Positions 1-12,029 of a DNA stretch of 64,000 nt are shown here, one piece after another. Source of the DNA: Acanthosepion esculentum (Eukaryota; Mollusca; Cephalopoda; Sepiida; Sepiidae); assembly GCA_964036315.1 (NCBI GenBank), contig OZ038485.1, positions 77,782,460-77,846,459 on the forward strand, given 5' to 3'. The position numbers and the translations under genes are program-made. The notes under the pieces are model-generated. The model was not told where the DNA came from, did no database searches, and worked only from the letters and a program-made list of their open reading frames with translations. How positions within the stretch are numbered: position 1 is the stretch's first letter; each line of letters starts with the position of its first letter.

Positions 1-2564
1 TGTTGATCTTCAAATCATTATTCATTTTAGTTCTTGCAGAATTATCTTAATGGAAAATATTTAAATTTCTTGGAAGATTGCAAAAGGCATCTAGTGCAGT
101 TCTTTACTACGAAAGGTTAAATTTCTTGGAGGAAGCAATTATATAATAGTCTGAAATGTGGCAGAAGATTGAATAACACAATAATTATGTGTTTTTCTTC
201 AATAAAGTTAATGTCAAAAGGAAAAAAAGAACACCCCTTTAATTTTTAAATTAGTAAACCAAACGAACATATTGTCCGACCTGAAATACCCAATTTTTAA
301 AAGGGTTGTATCCCTTCTTTATTATTAGGGAATTTCCAGGCCTTCTCGAGAAAGAGTGTAGAGTGGTTTTTCGCTCCCTTTTTTTTCACTGTTTGGAATT
401 CAGAATTTTCCGACTTAGACTACCTGCTATCCAAAGCTAAAGAGTTTAGCCTATTTTACTATTTAACCCATAGCTAGGGGAGATGAAAAACAGATGCACT
501 CATGCTTTTTACAATGACGAAAGCGGACACGACAAACTAGATCCGAATTTGAACGCTCCTCGCCGATTCCACTTTACGCGCCGATAACTGTTACGCTACC
601 CGCATATCTTTTCAATACATTTGTTAATTCTCTTTAGCTGTTTTGAAAGTTGTGCAGCTAAATAATTAACTGGATTGCTTTTTATTTTTATAGTATTTTT
701 ATTTTAATCACTGTATTTAAAAGAAATCCTTGCCTAGTATATTGTTCTTGAAGCTTCCAATGTAACTGTGTTGAGAAGCCATTAATGTTGACAAACGGAA
801 CGTAAAAAGGTAAAAGCGGACTCATTAGCGTTTGAGGATTGTGTCGCGTCTGGTAGGCTAATGAAAGTTTGGCCATGATATATGTGGGATTAGAAAAGTC
901 AAAAATAGGACAATACACGTACATTTTAAGGAAATTTAATCCTTACTGAGTGTAGGTCAAAAATATTTTATATGAATAATCTAAATTGTAGGTGAAGATA
1001 GGATATGACAAAATCGTTCATAAGAAATCAGAATGAGCTGTCATGTTTGTCAGTCATGTCTTTGATATGATCCTTTAAAATGGACAGACATTCTCAGGTT
1101 GCACCTTATCGCGAGAAAATCATTACTTGTTCGATTGCATCTTCACACACGAAAGTGTTTGTACAGCTAAAAATCCCGATCGCCAGCATCGATAGAGAAT
1201 TTAAAGTCATTCTATATCCATAAGATAATGTTACTAAAATTTTATTAATCTTCATTCCCATTCTTTTGGAAAAGAATTACAATACATGAATGTTTTTTTT
1301 CTTTTTTTTTTTTTTTTTTTTACAAGTTATGTGTTGATTTATCTGGTTTCGCTGATAAAGAATTTTTGGCAGTTTTTAAACTTCGCGCCCGCAAAACACA
1401 ACATTTTCCCATGATACCAGTATTATTTTAACTACATTAACTCCCTGGCAGTGTTTATTGTTTTAAAAAGTGATGATTTGAATTTTAATAAAACCTAAAC
1501 ATATGAAAATGAATTTATGCATTTTCATGTTCTTGAGAATTGAACCCCCCCCCCCAAAAAAAAACAAACAAACAAAAAAAAAAACTATTATATTGTTTGC
1601 TAGTTATTTATTATATTGTTTATTTGAATGGTCGCCAAAACATCGGCCAATTGACAATCGATTCACACTTTACAAAATGGTAAATGATAGGGATTTCCTT
1701 ATAGCTGGATAACATATTTTAATAATTTAGTAAATGTTTATAAATTTATGAATAAAACATTGTTTTCATATTTATTACTTATAAATTGGTAATTTGTAAA
1801 TATTGTACGGTATTAGTTTGAATACAATTATTGTATTAGTTCTTAGAATGTTGTAAATATAAATTATTCTTGTAAATAGAAAATATAATAAATAAATAGT
1901 TCTTAATATTTTTGTTGTAAATTCTCATGAACAAAACAAAAGTGTATAAATTCACTTTCAGCATACGTTTAGGTTTTATATTACAATTCTAATGATTGCT
2001 TTTTAAAACAATAAACATTGTTTAGGAGTAAAGGTAGTTAAAATAATAATATCAGTGTCAAAGGAAAAACATATTTCTCTTTTTACACAGCGTTTTTTGC
2101 GAGCACGAAGGTTAAAGATTGCCGGTTTGAGAATTTTTATTTGAAAATTTTAGAATACTGAAATTCGAAGACATTTCAATAACTTCAGTGAAGAAATATT
2201 TAATGTATTGAAATTTGGAAAGATACGCCTCTGATAGCAAAGTAGACGATGGTTTTTTTATTGACGCCTCTTTATGGGGTTTGAGACGGGAGACGGCGTC
2301 TCCCTTTGATCGGGAGAGATTGCCGCTCTTTTTTTTTACTTTTTTTTTTTTGGAGTTGGGAGCGGGATACGGCATCTCCCTTTGATCAGGAGATATTTTC
2401 TTCAGTCAGTGATTTTTCTTTGGTCGAATAAAGACGATTTATTCTGGCTCCATGGACAACTAATTTAGTTTGTCACGTAAAGTAATATGTTACTTCGAAT
2501 ATTCGACTTACAGTATCGAATTATTTTCTTTAATATAGTTAATATTTTAACTTTAATTGCTATA
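1..2564. other. Anonymous AT-rich sequence, no gene seen
   Basis: I see no coding region, RNA gene or recognisable transposon here. A poly-T run lies at 1292-1321. Two imperfect copies of a segment built around TCTCCCTTTGATCGGGAGA occur about 73 bp apart near 2290-2320 and 2363-2393; the motif is itself nearly palindromic. A similar motif (GCGTCTCCCC...GGGAGACGCC) occurs near 43400. It may be part of a decayed repeat. Confidence 0.5.
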
Positions 2565-2566
2565 TA

Positions 2567-2738
2567 CAGTGTAACCCGGATATAAGAGAAACCCGGATAT
2601 AAGAGAGATTTTCTCTGGCCACAAATTAGAGCCTGTGTTAATGTATATATAATAGACCAAACCCGGATATAAGAGAAACCCGGATATAAGATACTTCTTC
2701 TCCGGCCCCGACAACTCTCTTATATCCCGGTTACACTG
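2567..2738. mobile_element. MITE, Tc1/mariner (pogo-like) type, 172 bp
   Basis: The sequence begins CAGTGTAACCCGGATATAAG and ends with the near-perfect inverse complement (CTTATATCCCGGTTACACTG), giving inverted repeats of about 23 bp with one mismatch. It is flanked on both sides by TA (2565-2566 and 2739-2740), the usual target duplication of Tc1/mariner-superfamily elements; ends starting CAGT are typical of the pogo/Tigger branch. There is no internal coding capacity. Inside, the unit ACCCGGATATAAGAGAA occurs as a tandem pair at the left end and as a second tandem pair near 2661-2690, so the tip of the inverted repeat has been duplicated internally. A partner transposase source was not found in the window. 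Confidence 0.85.
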
Positions 2739-2740
2739 TA

Positions 2741-3984
2741 TCTGATTTTATTTAGGGATGTGAAGAGGGTATAGTAAGTTTTTCGTTTCGGGCGACTCTG
2801 TACAAAAGGTTTTTTATTTGCTCCGGTAGAATTCCGAAGCTAAAATTTGTTTAAATATAACTTGAGTAAAATTATAAATTAGTTTAAATATAGCATGAGA
2901 AAAGTTATATTTTATTTTGATTTGACTTATAAGGTCTATTGAGGTATTGACGCAAATATAGACCTTTGTTAAAGATAACAAAGATACTTTGCGGCTTTTG
3001 GAGATTTGTTTCAACTTTGTCTAAGAAGACACATTTATTTGGAAGAGGTGTTTTTATTCCCAAGAAGAGGAATTATTGCCTTTGATTTGTTTGTATTGTT
3101 GACACGGAGAGTCAACGTTTTATTTGGCAGAGTCGTTCGATGAGGGGAAGGCTGCCCCATTCTCGTTCTCTATTTAAATTGAGATTTTAAAATATTTTAA
3201 AATAGATATTTGTTTTAAAATTTGATCTTAGCCTAGGTTAGGCGTTGTCTTTTCTAATTTTCGCTTTCAGCTCCTAAGAAAGAGAAAAAGAATTACTTAA
3301 GAAGAAAAAGAAATGTATCTGAAGAAAAAAGAGAAAAAGAATTGTGAAGAAAAGAAGAGAAAAGTATCTGAAGAAATTGACTGTTAAAAGATTTTACAAG
3401 TTTTTCATTGTAAAAAAAAAGGAGAAAAGGTTGAAAAAAGAAAAGAAAAAAGTTTAAGTTGTCAGTTTAAAGAACGAGACTGACAAAATTACTAATAATG
3501 GAAGTAAATCCTTTTGTTTATCATTATGTTTTGTTGCTACATATGGAACAATATGCATGTCATTTTTGATTTAAAATAAATGCTTATCTGTGAACAGTTT
3601 GCTTGTTATCCAATTACTTTAAGATCCTCTGCTTCTTTGAGTGGTTTTGTTTTACTTTCTTATGAAGAACCCGAGAACAAAATTGGCAGTTTAGTCCTGT
3701 GTTTTAATTGTAATTTAAATGTATTAATTTGGGACTATTAGTATTATTATTATTATTACTAATTAATTTTTTCTTCACCGTTTTTTTATGCGTACTTCGT
3801 AAGACTCGTGAAATCTTGTAATACAAATGATCAAGATGCAACATCGTATACGATCTGTGTAACAACTTGTGCTATTCTGAATCAAAACGAAAAACAAACA
3901 TATTGTATTATTTTTAAGATCTATAGAAAGAACTAACATTTACCAGTTACTAAACTGAAAGTAATTACAAAACTGTATTCTTAC
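2741..3984. other. No gene seen; A/G-rich tract
   Basis: No recognisable gene. A strongly purine-biased tract (AAGAAAAAGAA-like) lies at about 3260-3460, followed by AT-rich sequence. A short ATT repeat lies near 3741-3760. Confidence 0.5.
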
Positions 3985-4005
3985 CATGTATCATTTTCAT
4001 AGTTC
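3985..4005 (-). other. Candidate 21-nt micro-exon (minus strand)
   Basis: On the minus strand a good 3' splice acceptor (TATATTTTTTACAG) is followed after 21 nt by a donor (GTAAGAATAC). The length is divisible by three and it would be phase 1 to phase 1, matching the phase of the signal-peptide exon upstream on the same strand (7556-7615). This is pattern evidence only; chance matches to both splice sites are expected at some rate in AT-rich DNA. Confidence 0.2.
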
Positions 4006-4663
4006 CTGTAAAAAATATAAATGATAATCACATTTATCATTTGGTATAATTAAGAAGAGATACAACGAGAAAATATAAAGTATTTGATGCCTATATAATC
4101 GAATGTTTATAAATTTCATTTTAATAATAGAAAAAGGAAGTAGAACTACACTAAGCGCATTATGTTACTGGGTATGTTTCATTATGATATGTTGCGCCAA
4201 TTTTCCAAGAATTGGTTTGTCTTGAAATAAAGATTCGAAATTCTAGTCTCTGTGATCAAACACCAATCGCAGGTGCCAGTGAGAATTACGCAACCACCCC
4301 AGGTGCTGCATCTAGCTAGGTTATTTACTAAATTTAACTTAGACTGATACAAGCTGAGTGTAGTTAAGAAATCATCCAAGAAGGATCGAACTTAACATAC
4401 TTGATTCGTAATTTAAAAAAATTACGCTAGAATGGTAATTACTTTATTTGTAGCTTTCACCATATATCCAGTAAGGATTTCTCTATCGTTAAGAAATTAC
4501 AATGAAATGTTAACATAATTATTTCAGATTTAAAAAGAATCTAAGGAATTGTATATTTTAGGATTGCTAGTTTAGTGAATGTTCATGAATTTATTTTTAA
4601 AAATATGTGATAAAAATAAATCCTGTTTAAATTCACCGTGTGCGTTTTCAAATCTTATAGTTT

Positions 4664-4696
<33 letters not shown>

Positions 4697-5399
4697 TCTC
4701 TACATACAACGCGTGAAAGCACGTGCGATAACCTGCCCCAGTCAGCCACCAACTAGGGGAGGTAACACAGTTTCGGTGGCTAAGGCGGTATTGCCATCCC
4801 TGGCGTCACTAGCAGCTTTTGCCACCGGATAGGGTATTGTTTTTGTATACGTGTCAGTCTCTAGTGATTTCTTTTTACAACTCAAATTTTAAAAGTTGTA
4901 TTAAAATACACAACGCGCTCGTAGCGGCCGTTACCAACGACGTAGAATGGATAGTAAACAGATGTGTTTCACGTCGGAAGTAGCATTGTGTTGCGATGGT
5001 TTTATTTAACTTTATTTATTTTGGATCGTGACCAGATCCAACTCGATGCCTGTTGAGCTCTGGTCTAGAGACAATGTGAAACACGCTTTAGGTTCCAGCC
5101 ATTGATGGCCACCTTCAAAAGGAAAGAAACGATTGACCATCCAAGGAATCCACGGAACCCGACCTCAATAGGTAGCACATGACACACACACACACACATA
5201 TATATAGTACATATCATTAACGCCTAACAAAACACGTCGGAAGTATTGGAAGTAGATTTTTGTAAACAAATTGCTCAATAATAACAAATATAGTAATTGA
5301 TGAATAAATTTTTAAAAGAATTATCTTCCGCCTTCAAGTTTCGAAGATACGCCGCTCGCCAGGGTAAGATAAATGTATTCTGCTAATGAATTTAATAGA
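4006..5399. other. No gene seen; two (CA)n microsatellites
   Basis: Contains (CA)15 at 4665-4694 and a (CA)n(TA)n tract at about 5182-5207. The rest is unrecognised; 4725-4830 and 5030-5180 are more GC-rich than the surroundings and may be repeat fragments, but I found no partner copy in the window. Confidence 0.5.
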
Positions 5400-6475
5400 T
5401 TTATCTTCTACTTCTATGTATCGTGTCTCTTCAGGATTTAGGCAATCATGGCTTTCCACAACTTTCTATCCCTTGTGGTCCTTAGCAGTTTTTCTACTGT
5501 TGCTAATGCTCCCGCCTCCCGTTTCACCATCCATTCACACAAGCTCGGTTGGTAGGTGGCTCGCTGCTTTCCCTTGTCTCTCTTGACCTCAATACACTCT
5601 GTGAGTGTTAAACTTTCCAAGCCCTACTTCCTCGTTATGTATCCAAGGAATTACACCTGTCTTTTCCTGATTCTGATTTTGTGTCTTTTTTATTCAATTT
5701 TTCTAAGATTTCCTTGTTGCTTACTCGCTCCGTCCATGGAATTCTCAGTATCCTTCTGTAGAGCCACATTTCGGTTGCTTCCAGTTTTCTTCTCATTCGT
5801 GGGTAGATTTTTCAGCATTCACTGCCATATAAGAGGATGGATATCACATAGTAATCCAGCACTATCTTCTTCGTTTCTAACGGATTTTCTGTTTCTCAAC
5901 ACTTAACGTTTGGAATGCCTCTTTCGCTAGTCCAATGCGTGTTCGGATCTCGGTGTCGCATTTTTCATTTTCTGTTGAAACACTTCCCAGATATTTAAAC
6001 TTCTGCATCTACTTGATGCTGACATGTTCAATTTATAATTCGCATCTTTGGGCTTTTTCCCCCTTGCTGATGACCACATTTTCTGTCCTTTTGCAGTTGA
6101 TAGTCCCTTTTTCTTGCTTTCTTCTACTACCCTGTCTAGGAGATCCTGTCGTTTTATTTCCGAGGCAAACATCAGTGTTATCTGAGTATCTTGTTGCTAG
6201 AGGTTGAATAAATCTGGTGAGAAGACATATCCTTGTCTTACGCCCCTTTCTATTTTTGTGTAGATACTCAATTCATTTTCTATCCATAAGCAGGCAGTTT
6301 GCTCTTAGTATAATTTCTGGATTATTCTAACATCTTTTCCAAATGGATATAGTTTCCCTAGCAGTTCAAATAGATCCTTGTGTCTATCTTGTCAAATGGT
6401 TTTGTGTAATCTATAAAACATAAGTGTACATTCTTCTGAATTTGTGCTACTTTGCGCGAATATGAAACATCGACC
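5400..6475 (-). pseudogene. LINE reverse transcriptase 3' fragment (family C)
   Basis: Read on the minus strand, the order from high to low coordinates is: an RT motif-A-like segment FIDYTKPFDKI (about 6400), a degenerate catalytic box near 6180 where YADD reads as YSDN, a following segment EIKRQDLLDRVVEESKKKGLS, and a C-terminal block with KRDKGKQRATY, SLCEWM and a closing KAMIA. This order is that of the C-terminal half of a non-LTR retrotransposon polymerase. Several stops and frameshifts separate the parts, so it cannot encode a protein. The 3' end runs into GAAGTAGAAG, a decayed form of the (GAA)n tail seen in the sister copy at 13.1 kb. The 5' part of the element is absent, as usual for 5'-truncated LINE copies. 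The clade is not certain. Confidence 0.75.
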
Positions 6476-7026
6476 TCATTTACAAAGTGAATGAACATAC
6501 AACAACATAGATATATAAAAGTCCAAATATAACACAAAAGTCTTCGCATAAAAACACATATACCTATATATTATATTTGAAATTCTTAATACAAAGTTAG
6601 CATATATTTTCGAAAGACTATGAAGAATATGAATTTTTGTAATCTGTTTGGTTTGTCACAAGCCCGAATTGCATGTATCCTGATACTTTGACTTATCGAG
6701 CTAAAAGGACTGATTTACACCATCCTAACGATTTCTCGTGCGGGTCTCATCAGGTCATGTGACTGTTTTTAATTCTCGTGAATATTCATAATTATTTTTA
6801 CTGTTATGTGTGTTTGGGTCAAGGGGAGATAACTTTTTGTCTCTCGCTACAAATCTCTTTGATATCATTCTAATCATGAATATCGCATTTTTTGTACCAC
6901 TGTGCTTGACAAAATCACAGTTTTTTTTAATCTATTTCTGGTCTTACTCGAACTAAAGGTGTATCTGCGAAACTTGAAGACGGAAGATAAGTCTTTTGAT
7001 CTTTTCTCTCTCTCTGTCCTGTCCCC

Positions 7027-7111
<85 letters not shown>

Positions 7112-7555
7112 AAGTAGCAAATATTTTTGGGAACCTTTTAAATAATTTAAAATGAATAAATAAAAAAACTCTCTCTCTGCATTTCATGTTTTTCTCATCA
7201 TTTTTATTCGATAGACAGCTTACCACAAGCAGTTGTTGAAAGTGCATCCCACTCCCCCAAATCACTATTTCAGTGACTAAATATCAGAATATTGATTTTG
7301 GAAAGTGAGTCGCATTTTTTTAGTACCCCGCTGTATATAATACACTAAGTTCAATTTTGCATTTTTATCTGTAATGTCTATAACTTTTAATATCAATGCA
7401 AGGGAAATAATTAGTATTAATATTAACTCAAAACTGCCGTCATTTTTGTAGTAATTAAATAAAATCTAGTCCATTTCTTATATACTTTCTTCATCTCTCT
7501 GTCTCTCTGTTTTTTCTTTATAATATAAAAAAATTCAATAACATGCTTTACTTAC
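6476..7555. repeat. Anonymous DNA with (CT)n(AT)n microsatellite
   Basis: A compound microsatellite, about 41 bp of CT followed by about 33 bp of AT, lies at 7031-7104. No gene is seen in the rest. Confidence 0.7.
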
Positions 7556-7615
7556 CAGCTGCAAAGTAGATCACGAAAAGAAGAAAAAGATTCTTCATTT
7601 TTACCAAATCTGATC
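7556..7615 (-). CDS. Candidate first coding exon with signal peptide
   Basis: On the minus strand a splice acceptor (CATTTTCCATTACTTTTAG) precedes a 60-nt segment that ends at a strong donor (GTAAGTAAAG). After 17 nt the segment has an ATG at 7598 with A at -3, and reads MKNLFLLFVIYFAA before splitting a codon in phase 1. A basic residue near the start, a hydrophobic core of about ten residues and small residues at the end are the layout of a secretory signal peptide. An intron directly after the signal peptide, in phase 1, is common in genes for secreted peptides. No downstream exon is secure; the 21-nt candidate at 3985-4005 has the compatible phase. An upstream 70-nt candidate exon lies at 9006-9075. 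What the mature product would be is unknown. Confidence 0.4.
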
Positions 7616-7749
7616 CTAAAAGTAATGGAAAATGAAAATATCCGCAACATAAATAATATCAACGTCGAGAAAAGTAATAATAATGACAATAACACAATAA
7701 TAATATATAACTGAAACATAGTAGCAAGCTAGCCTCAGTGGTAAAATAC

Positions 7750-8460
7750 TGTGGAATCTTCCACGTCTGCCAGTTACCCCCCGCGGGGAAATGTACTCTT
7801 CCTTGTTGTGATTATCGTGAAAATCAAATATACATATGTAGAAATCGTATGACAAGCATTCATTGGCTAATCTACTCAAGACTATTTCGCTGATTGGTCA
7901 GTTCCGACTAATCAAATCGCCTGCACGCGACAAATCTGTTTTCGCGCTCAATACGCTTTGAGCCATCACGTGTTACACCATCTTATATAAACCAAACACG
8001 AGTGGTTCTCTATCTGTTTTTCGCTCTCTCTTCGTCACTCTCGCGTCTCATTCCTTCCTGCCAAAATGTAACATTCAAGGACTCTCGTCTTAACCATGCG
8101 GTCAGACGTTAAAGAACATTACAATATTCACGCAAGTACAACTTTTAACTCCTCTGAACTCTTTTGGTCCAACAGACAATTCCTAACACACTCATTCTTT
8201 TAAACTACCGTTTAATAATAGTTACTTCAACCCTTATGAGCTCAGGTACAGATATTTCCCAATCTAAGAGACATAACTCTATCAAGCTTATGTACATGTA
8301 CACTAAGACCAAAATTCAATTGTTATGTTTTGAATTATTTTATTATTTTCTGTCTTGTATTAATTGTTGTGGATGGAAGATTATTGAACACACCCTATTT
8401 TAAACCTTCTGACCAATCAAACCTTCTGATACTTTCTAATATCTTCACTCATCCCCAACA
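7750..8460 (+). mobile_element. Solo LTR, CsRn1-like Ty3/Gypsy relative
   Basis: The block starts TGTGGAATC and ends CCCCAACA (TG...CA) and is flanked by ATAC at 7746-7749 and 8461-8464 (a 5-bp AATAC reading is equally possible). Its last 150 bp match the end of the LTR at 18.4-19.2/24.36-24.40 kb: TTGTTGTGGATG, an AACCTTCTGATA block, and a similar CTTCACTCATC ending. Its first half has the same order of elements (ACCCCC block, ATTGGCT/ATTGGTC, TTTTCGCGC, TTTGAGCC). A TATA box (TATATAA, 7984-7990) sits at the expected promoter position. The similarity is partial, so this is a related but distinct family. A solo LTR with duplication results from recombination between the two LTRs of a former full copy. 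Confidence 0.75.
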
Positions 8461-8464
8461 ATAC

Positions 8465-9005
8465 AGTTTTAGAATTCGTTATTTTCAGACGAGTAGAAAC
8501 GAAGTAGAAATTGCACTAACTTACAGAAAATAGACTTAGGATTAGCTGTTTTCGTCAAAAAAAGAAAAGAAAAAGAAACTATACTAAATTCGAAGAGAGT
8601 TCACTACACACTAAAGATAAAATGAAATATATTTGACTGTATCACATAGAAAGATAAAGTTCCTTAAAAAACTCAAGACCTTCCAGAATCATATATTGCG
8701 TTTAAAAAGCTCAATCCAGAAAATCAAAATAGCTTCCCCCTTTGTTTAATAAAATTAAAAGCGAACATTTTAGACATAAACGGTCAAAAATAGGACTCAC
8801 AAAAATGTGACAAAAAATCGTTAATATATAATATACCAGCTTAAAAGCAGCCCTATTGGGCGGCATTTAAACTAGCGCCTGCGCAGGTTTCGTGATTGGC
8901 ATTTTATCGCAATAGGTAGGGAGGAGTAGATGCGATAGGCAACAATAAACTACAGAACTCAAAATTAATTGCTGATTTAGGTATTGCATTAATATTTAAG
9001 CTTAC
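8465..9005. other. No gene seen
   Basis: AT-rich sequence without recognisable features. A GC-richer segment at 8850-8950 (GCGCCTGCGCAGG) has no partner in the window. Confidence 0.4.
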
Positions 9006-9075
9006 CTTTTAAAAGTCCAACGAATTCTTTTGCCACTTAATATAAGACAATTTGATGTACGTAGGTCCTTACTTT
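9006..9075 (-). other. Candidate 70-nt exon (minus strand)
   Basis: A minus-strand acceptor (AATTGTTTGTACAG) and donor (AG/GTAAGC) bound 70 nt with one open frame that reads SKDLRTSNCLILSGK and continues to TFK; the frame closes only inside the would-be intron. It lies upstream of the signal-peptide exon on the same strand and could be an untranslated or alternative exon, or chance. Confidence 0.2.
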
Positions 9076-10205
9076 CTGTACAAACAATTGTTTTTATTTC
9101 ATGGGTGATTTCGGGCTGAATTTCGCAATTAATTTCGATTATTCCAAAATTTATTTCCAAGTTATAAAAATTGTTATTGTACAAAAATTCGTCGCAAAAA
9201 ATCACGTAAAAAATCGCCGAAAACAATCGCAGCTATTAAAATTTGGGAATCCAAAATTTCGGGATTGTGGATCCGGATCGGAATGTTTTTAATTTGCTCA
9301 CGGAGTCGGCCTGATTCCAAAATGGTATGATATGTTGGGTTACGGCCTCTAGAAGTAAATTTGAAAACACGGACATTTTTAGTTTGGAACACTGTAATTT
9401 GAGAACAGTAATTTTCCATTTGAAATGAGCAATTGAAGGTTAGAGTGTTTTGTCCATTTGTACAAAAAGTGTGTCACTGTGTCACACTTTTTCGCATTTA
9501 TTGTATAGATGGAGGTTAATATATTCCCAATGGAGAAGGAATACAAAAATAAGAACATTCTTTTTTGGGCGACCTTGTTATCCGTACAGAAGGAGAATAT
9601 ATAACACAGGTATGCACATTAACCAATGCATGCGGTAGATATTGAAACTTTGAGTCCAACCATCCTTTCTGTTTTAGAAAGCATTAATTCGTTGCTTTCA
9701 ACACAGAATATAAGTCATCAACAGTGACCCAAAGAAGAATTAAGGGACTCCAATAGCCCCAACAACACAGCAATGATCCCGGGTTTGTTTCTAAAACTGA
9801 AATCAGGAGAAACGTTTCTAGTGCCACTATCTAAACTTATAATTGAAATCCATGCGAAGAAAAAAACTGATAAACACTAAAAAAAAAGAAGTTACGTGAT
9901 GGCCATCAATTTCTTCTCAGGTCTATTCACTAATGTAGTATGTTCGATTGTCTACTAGTGCTCCGCTACCATGGCCCTGTGCCATATATATATAAGTTTA
10001 GTAAATAATTTTACATTTACAAGGATGTTACAAATGCATTAAAGCCGGTGCGGTGGTGCATTATGGTGGGAGGAAAAGTAGACTAAGGGGAGATTGTAAT
10101 TCTTATCTCTCTGGGTACGAATGAATTTACTCATGAGTATTAGACCTGGTGTAGAGAAATGTTGAAAAAAGGCGTACTATTTTTAATTACAGATATACAA
10201 GGTTG
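9076..10205. other. No gene seen
   Basis: Unrecognised sequence. 9230-9420 has a run of short similar words (ATTTCGG, AAAATTCG), possibly a decayed repeat, but no partner copy was found. Confidence 0.4.
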
Positions 10206-10209
10206 TCAT

Positions 10210-10995
10210 GAATTGCAAGAAATATTTAACTTCAAAAGAGAAACAAGATATTGTAACATTATTGAGTGATGGGCGACAATGGTGGAAATTGTAAAAAAAA
10301 GATGTACAGAGATCATAGAACAATCAACAACAAAAAAAAAAAAAAATAGAAAAAAAAGAAACTGAAAGCATTGGCAAGTTAAAGTAAAAAATGGCTTTCA
10401 GAATGTCAGAAAAAGAATTCCGAGAAAAATTATATTAAAAAACAAGAATAGTGAAGTTACCAATCAGAAAATAGTTGAAGAAGTTGGTGTTTCAAATGTA
10501 AACAGTGAGAAAAAAATGCAGAATATTAGAAAGATTGGCTAAAGACAAGAAAACAACCAAATTACCACCTTTAAGTAAATATCGCAAAGAAAAATATGTA
10601 AGCTATATACATTAGTTCCATGAAAACTGATTTTTCAATCGTAATTCTTAGTGATTTTTTTAGTAGAGCTATATTGGATGCACTTGATGGCTAGGCTATA
10701 GTTTGTCTCCTTTATAGAAATAGTCAACCAAGACTTTGTTTTCTGTCAACAACATTACGAAGACAGGAATAATGTTAGGAACTAGTATTGTAGATTCCTT
10801 CAAAGTTGATGATGGTATCAAGATGAACGAAAAGAATTATTCTAAGTACTTGAACAATATGTTTTTATAGTTTTACAAGTTGCAATCAATAAACCTTAAG
10901 CTAAAGAGTATATATTTTTTACTAATGTTCACTCAATACAAGAGCCACTCAAGGTAGATGGTTACTGTGTTGTATGAGTTTAAGAAAATGTAAAA
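10210..10995 (+). pseudogene. Tc1/mariner-superfamily transposase relic (copy 1)
   Basis: Parts in order on the plus strand: an N-terminal HTH-like segment (YLTSKEKQDIV.LLSDGRQWWK, then YRDHRTI), a middle stretch with KLPPLSKYRKEKY-like words, SMKTDFSIVILSDF (the region of the first catalytic Asp), DALDG.A, VDDGIKMNEKNYSKYLNN, and SINLKLKSIYFL running into the region of the second catalytic Asp. At that second position (about 10920) the relic reads FTNV instead of the family's aspartate-asparagine pair. Multiple stops and frame changes make it dead. The same blocks in the same order occur in copy 2 (15947-16740, minus strand), so both come from one family. Inverted terminal repeats were not identified. 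Confidence 0.7.
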
Positions 10996-11102
10996 AGTGA
11001 AATTCATTAGGTTATGCAGGAAATATACCGGTTAACTTGACTTAAAAAGGTCAAGTGTTGAGATTGGGGAAACATCTTATCGGGAGTCTGTTCCGCACAA
11101 CA

Positions 11103-11459
11103 TTAGTTCTTGAGATGAAACTGTCCAGGTGGACGATATTTCTTACTAATGGAATACGAATGGAGTGTGGATAATTTACACTTGTTTACATGACATGGTG
11201 GGTTCCAGTTGTAAAGATCAGGACTGATGAGACTTAAGGAATGCAGCTCGTCCGAATACACACCATGGAAATAGCGACAGAGCAGCGAGTCTGGCGTCGA
11301 TTCGTCTGTGAGAAAGGAGTTATAGGGTGCGAAATAATTAATGACGCACAAATCCGCGGATACTTGTGTGCTAGACTATGCCCCTTAACATTTTGCAAAT
11401 TGACTATTGTCCATCCTACCAAAAATTATTTCAGAGACATTAATGGAATCACCCCATAG
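11103..11459 (-). pseudogene. LINE RT C-terminal fragment (family A)
   Basis: The minus strand encodes CRYFHGVYSDELHSL near 11230-11290. This matches SHYFHGECSDELHSL at about 48520-48570 and YKYFHGNFSDD near 36690 and is the block that follows the RT core in many non-LTR retrotransposons. The segment NYFAPYNSFLTDES just before it also matches the 48.5-kb copy (DYFPPYNLFPRDE). Downstream on the minus strand only a remnant of the usual SF/WNSLP-type tail is recognisable (LHSYSISKKY). Frameshifts are present and no 5' part of the element is seen. Confidence 0.6.
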
Positions 11460-11739
11460 CATCCCCAGATATTAATCATTAAAAGTGATGCAGAAAAATG
11501 GAAAACAATATTCAAGCAAAGATTTCTCAGAAACAAAAACTTCTGCAAATAATTTTAAATACGAAACATTAGAAAAGTGAAAATAAAGGATTGAAAGACT
11601 GATAAAGGTTACAGAATGTCAAAGAGCCCACATAAGGTGCAAAACAATAAAATTATAATTTATTCGTTTATATTGTATCAATAAAATATGCTTCTGTGAT
11701 CTACGAATGTTTGTTCTCTTAAAGAGGGTCTTTGCCTTG

Positions 11740-11835
11740 AACGCCTATCGGGACTCCATCTCGAACCTCAAGTGGAACTCATATATATATATATATACGA
11801 TCTGTCGCTAAATATGCAGGGAAAATGCTCCAGTT
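11740..11835 (+). repeat. Dispersed repeat, partner of 48235-48300
   Basis: CTCAAGTGGAACTCATA...ACGATCTGTCGCTAAATATGCAGGGAAAATG aligns with CTGAAGTGGAATTCGTACATACGATCCATCGGTAAAGAGGCTGGGAAAATG in the second location, except for an AT-microsatellite expansion in this copy. The repeat class is not recognised; at 48.2 kb it lies directly upstream of a LINE family A tail and may belong to it. Confidence 0.55.
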
Positions 11836-12029
11836 TTAAATATTTAAAGTATATTGACAATAAATTCCTCGTCTCAAAAATTAAACACAAAACTATTAAA
11901 AGCAGTACGAATCCGGCATGATAACCGAATATTGGAACCATCTGACATTGAATATAAAAGACTTAAAAATACATGACTTTTTTTTATAATAGATATAGGA
12001 GGTGATTAAAATATGCTACTGTCATCTAG

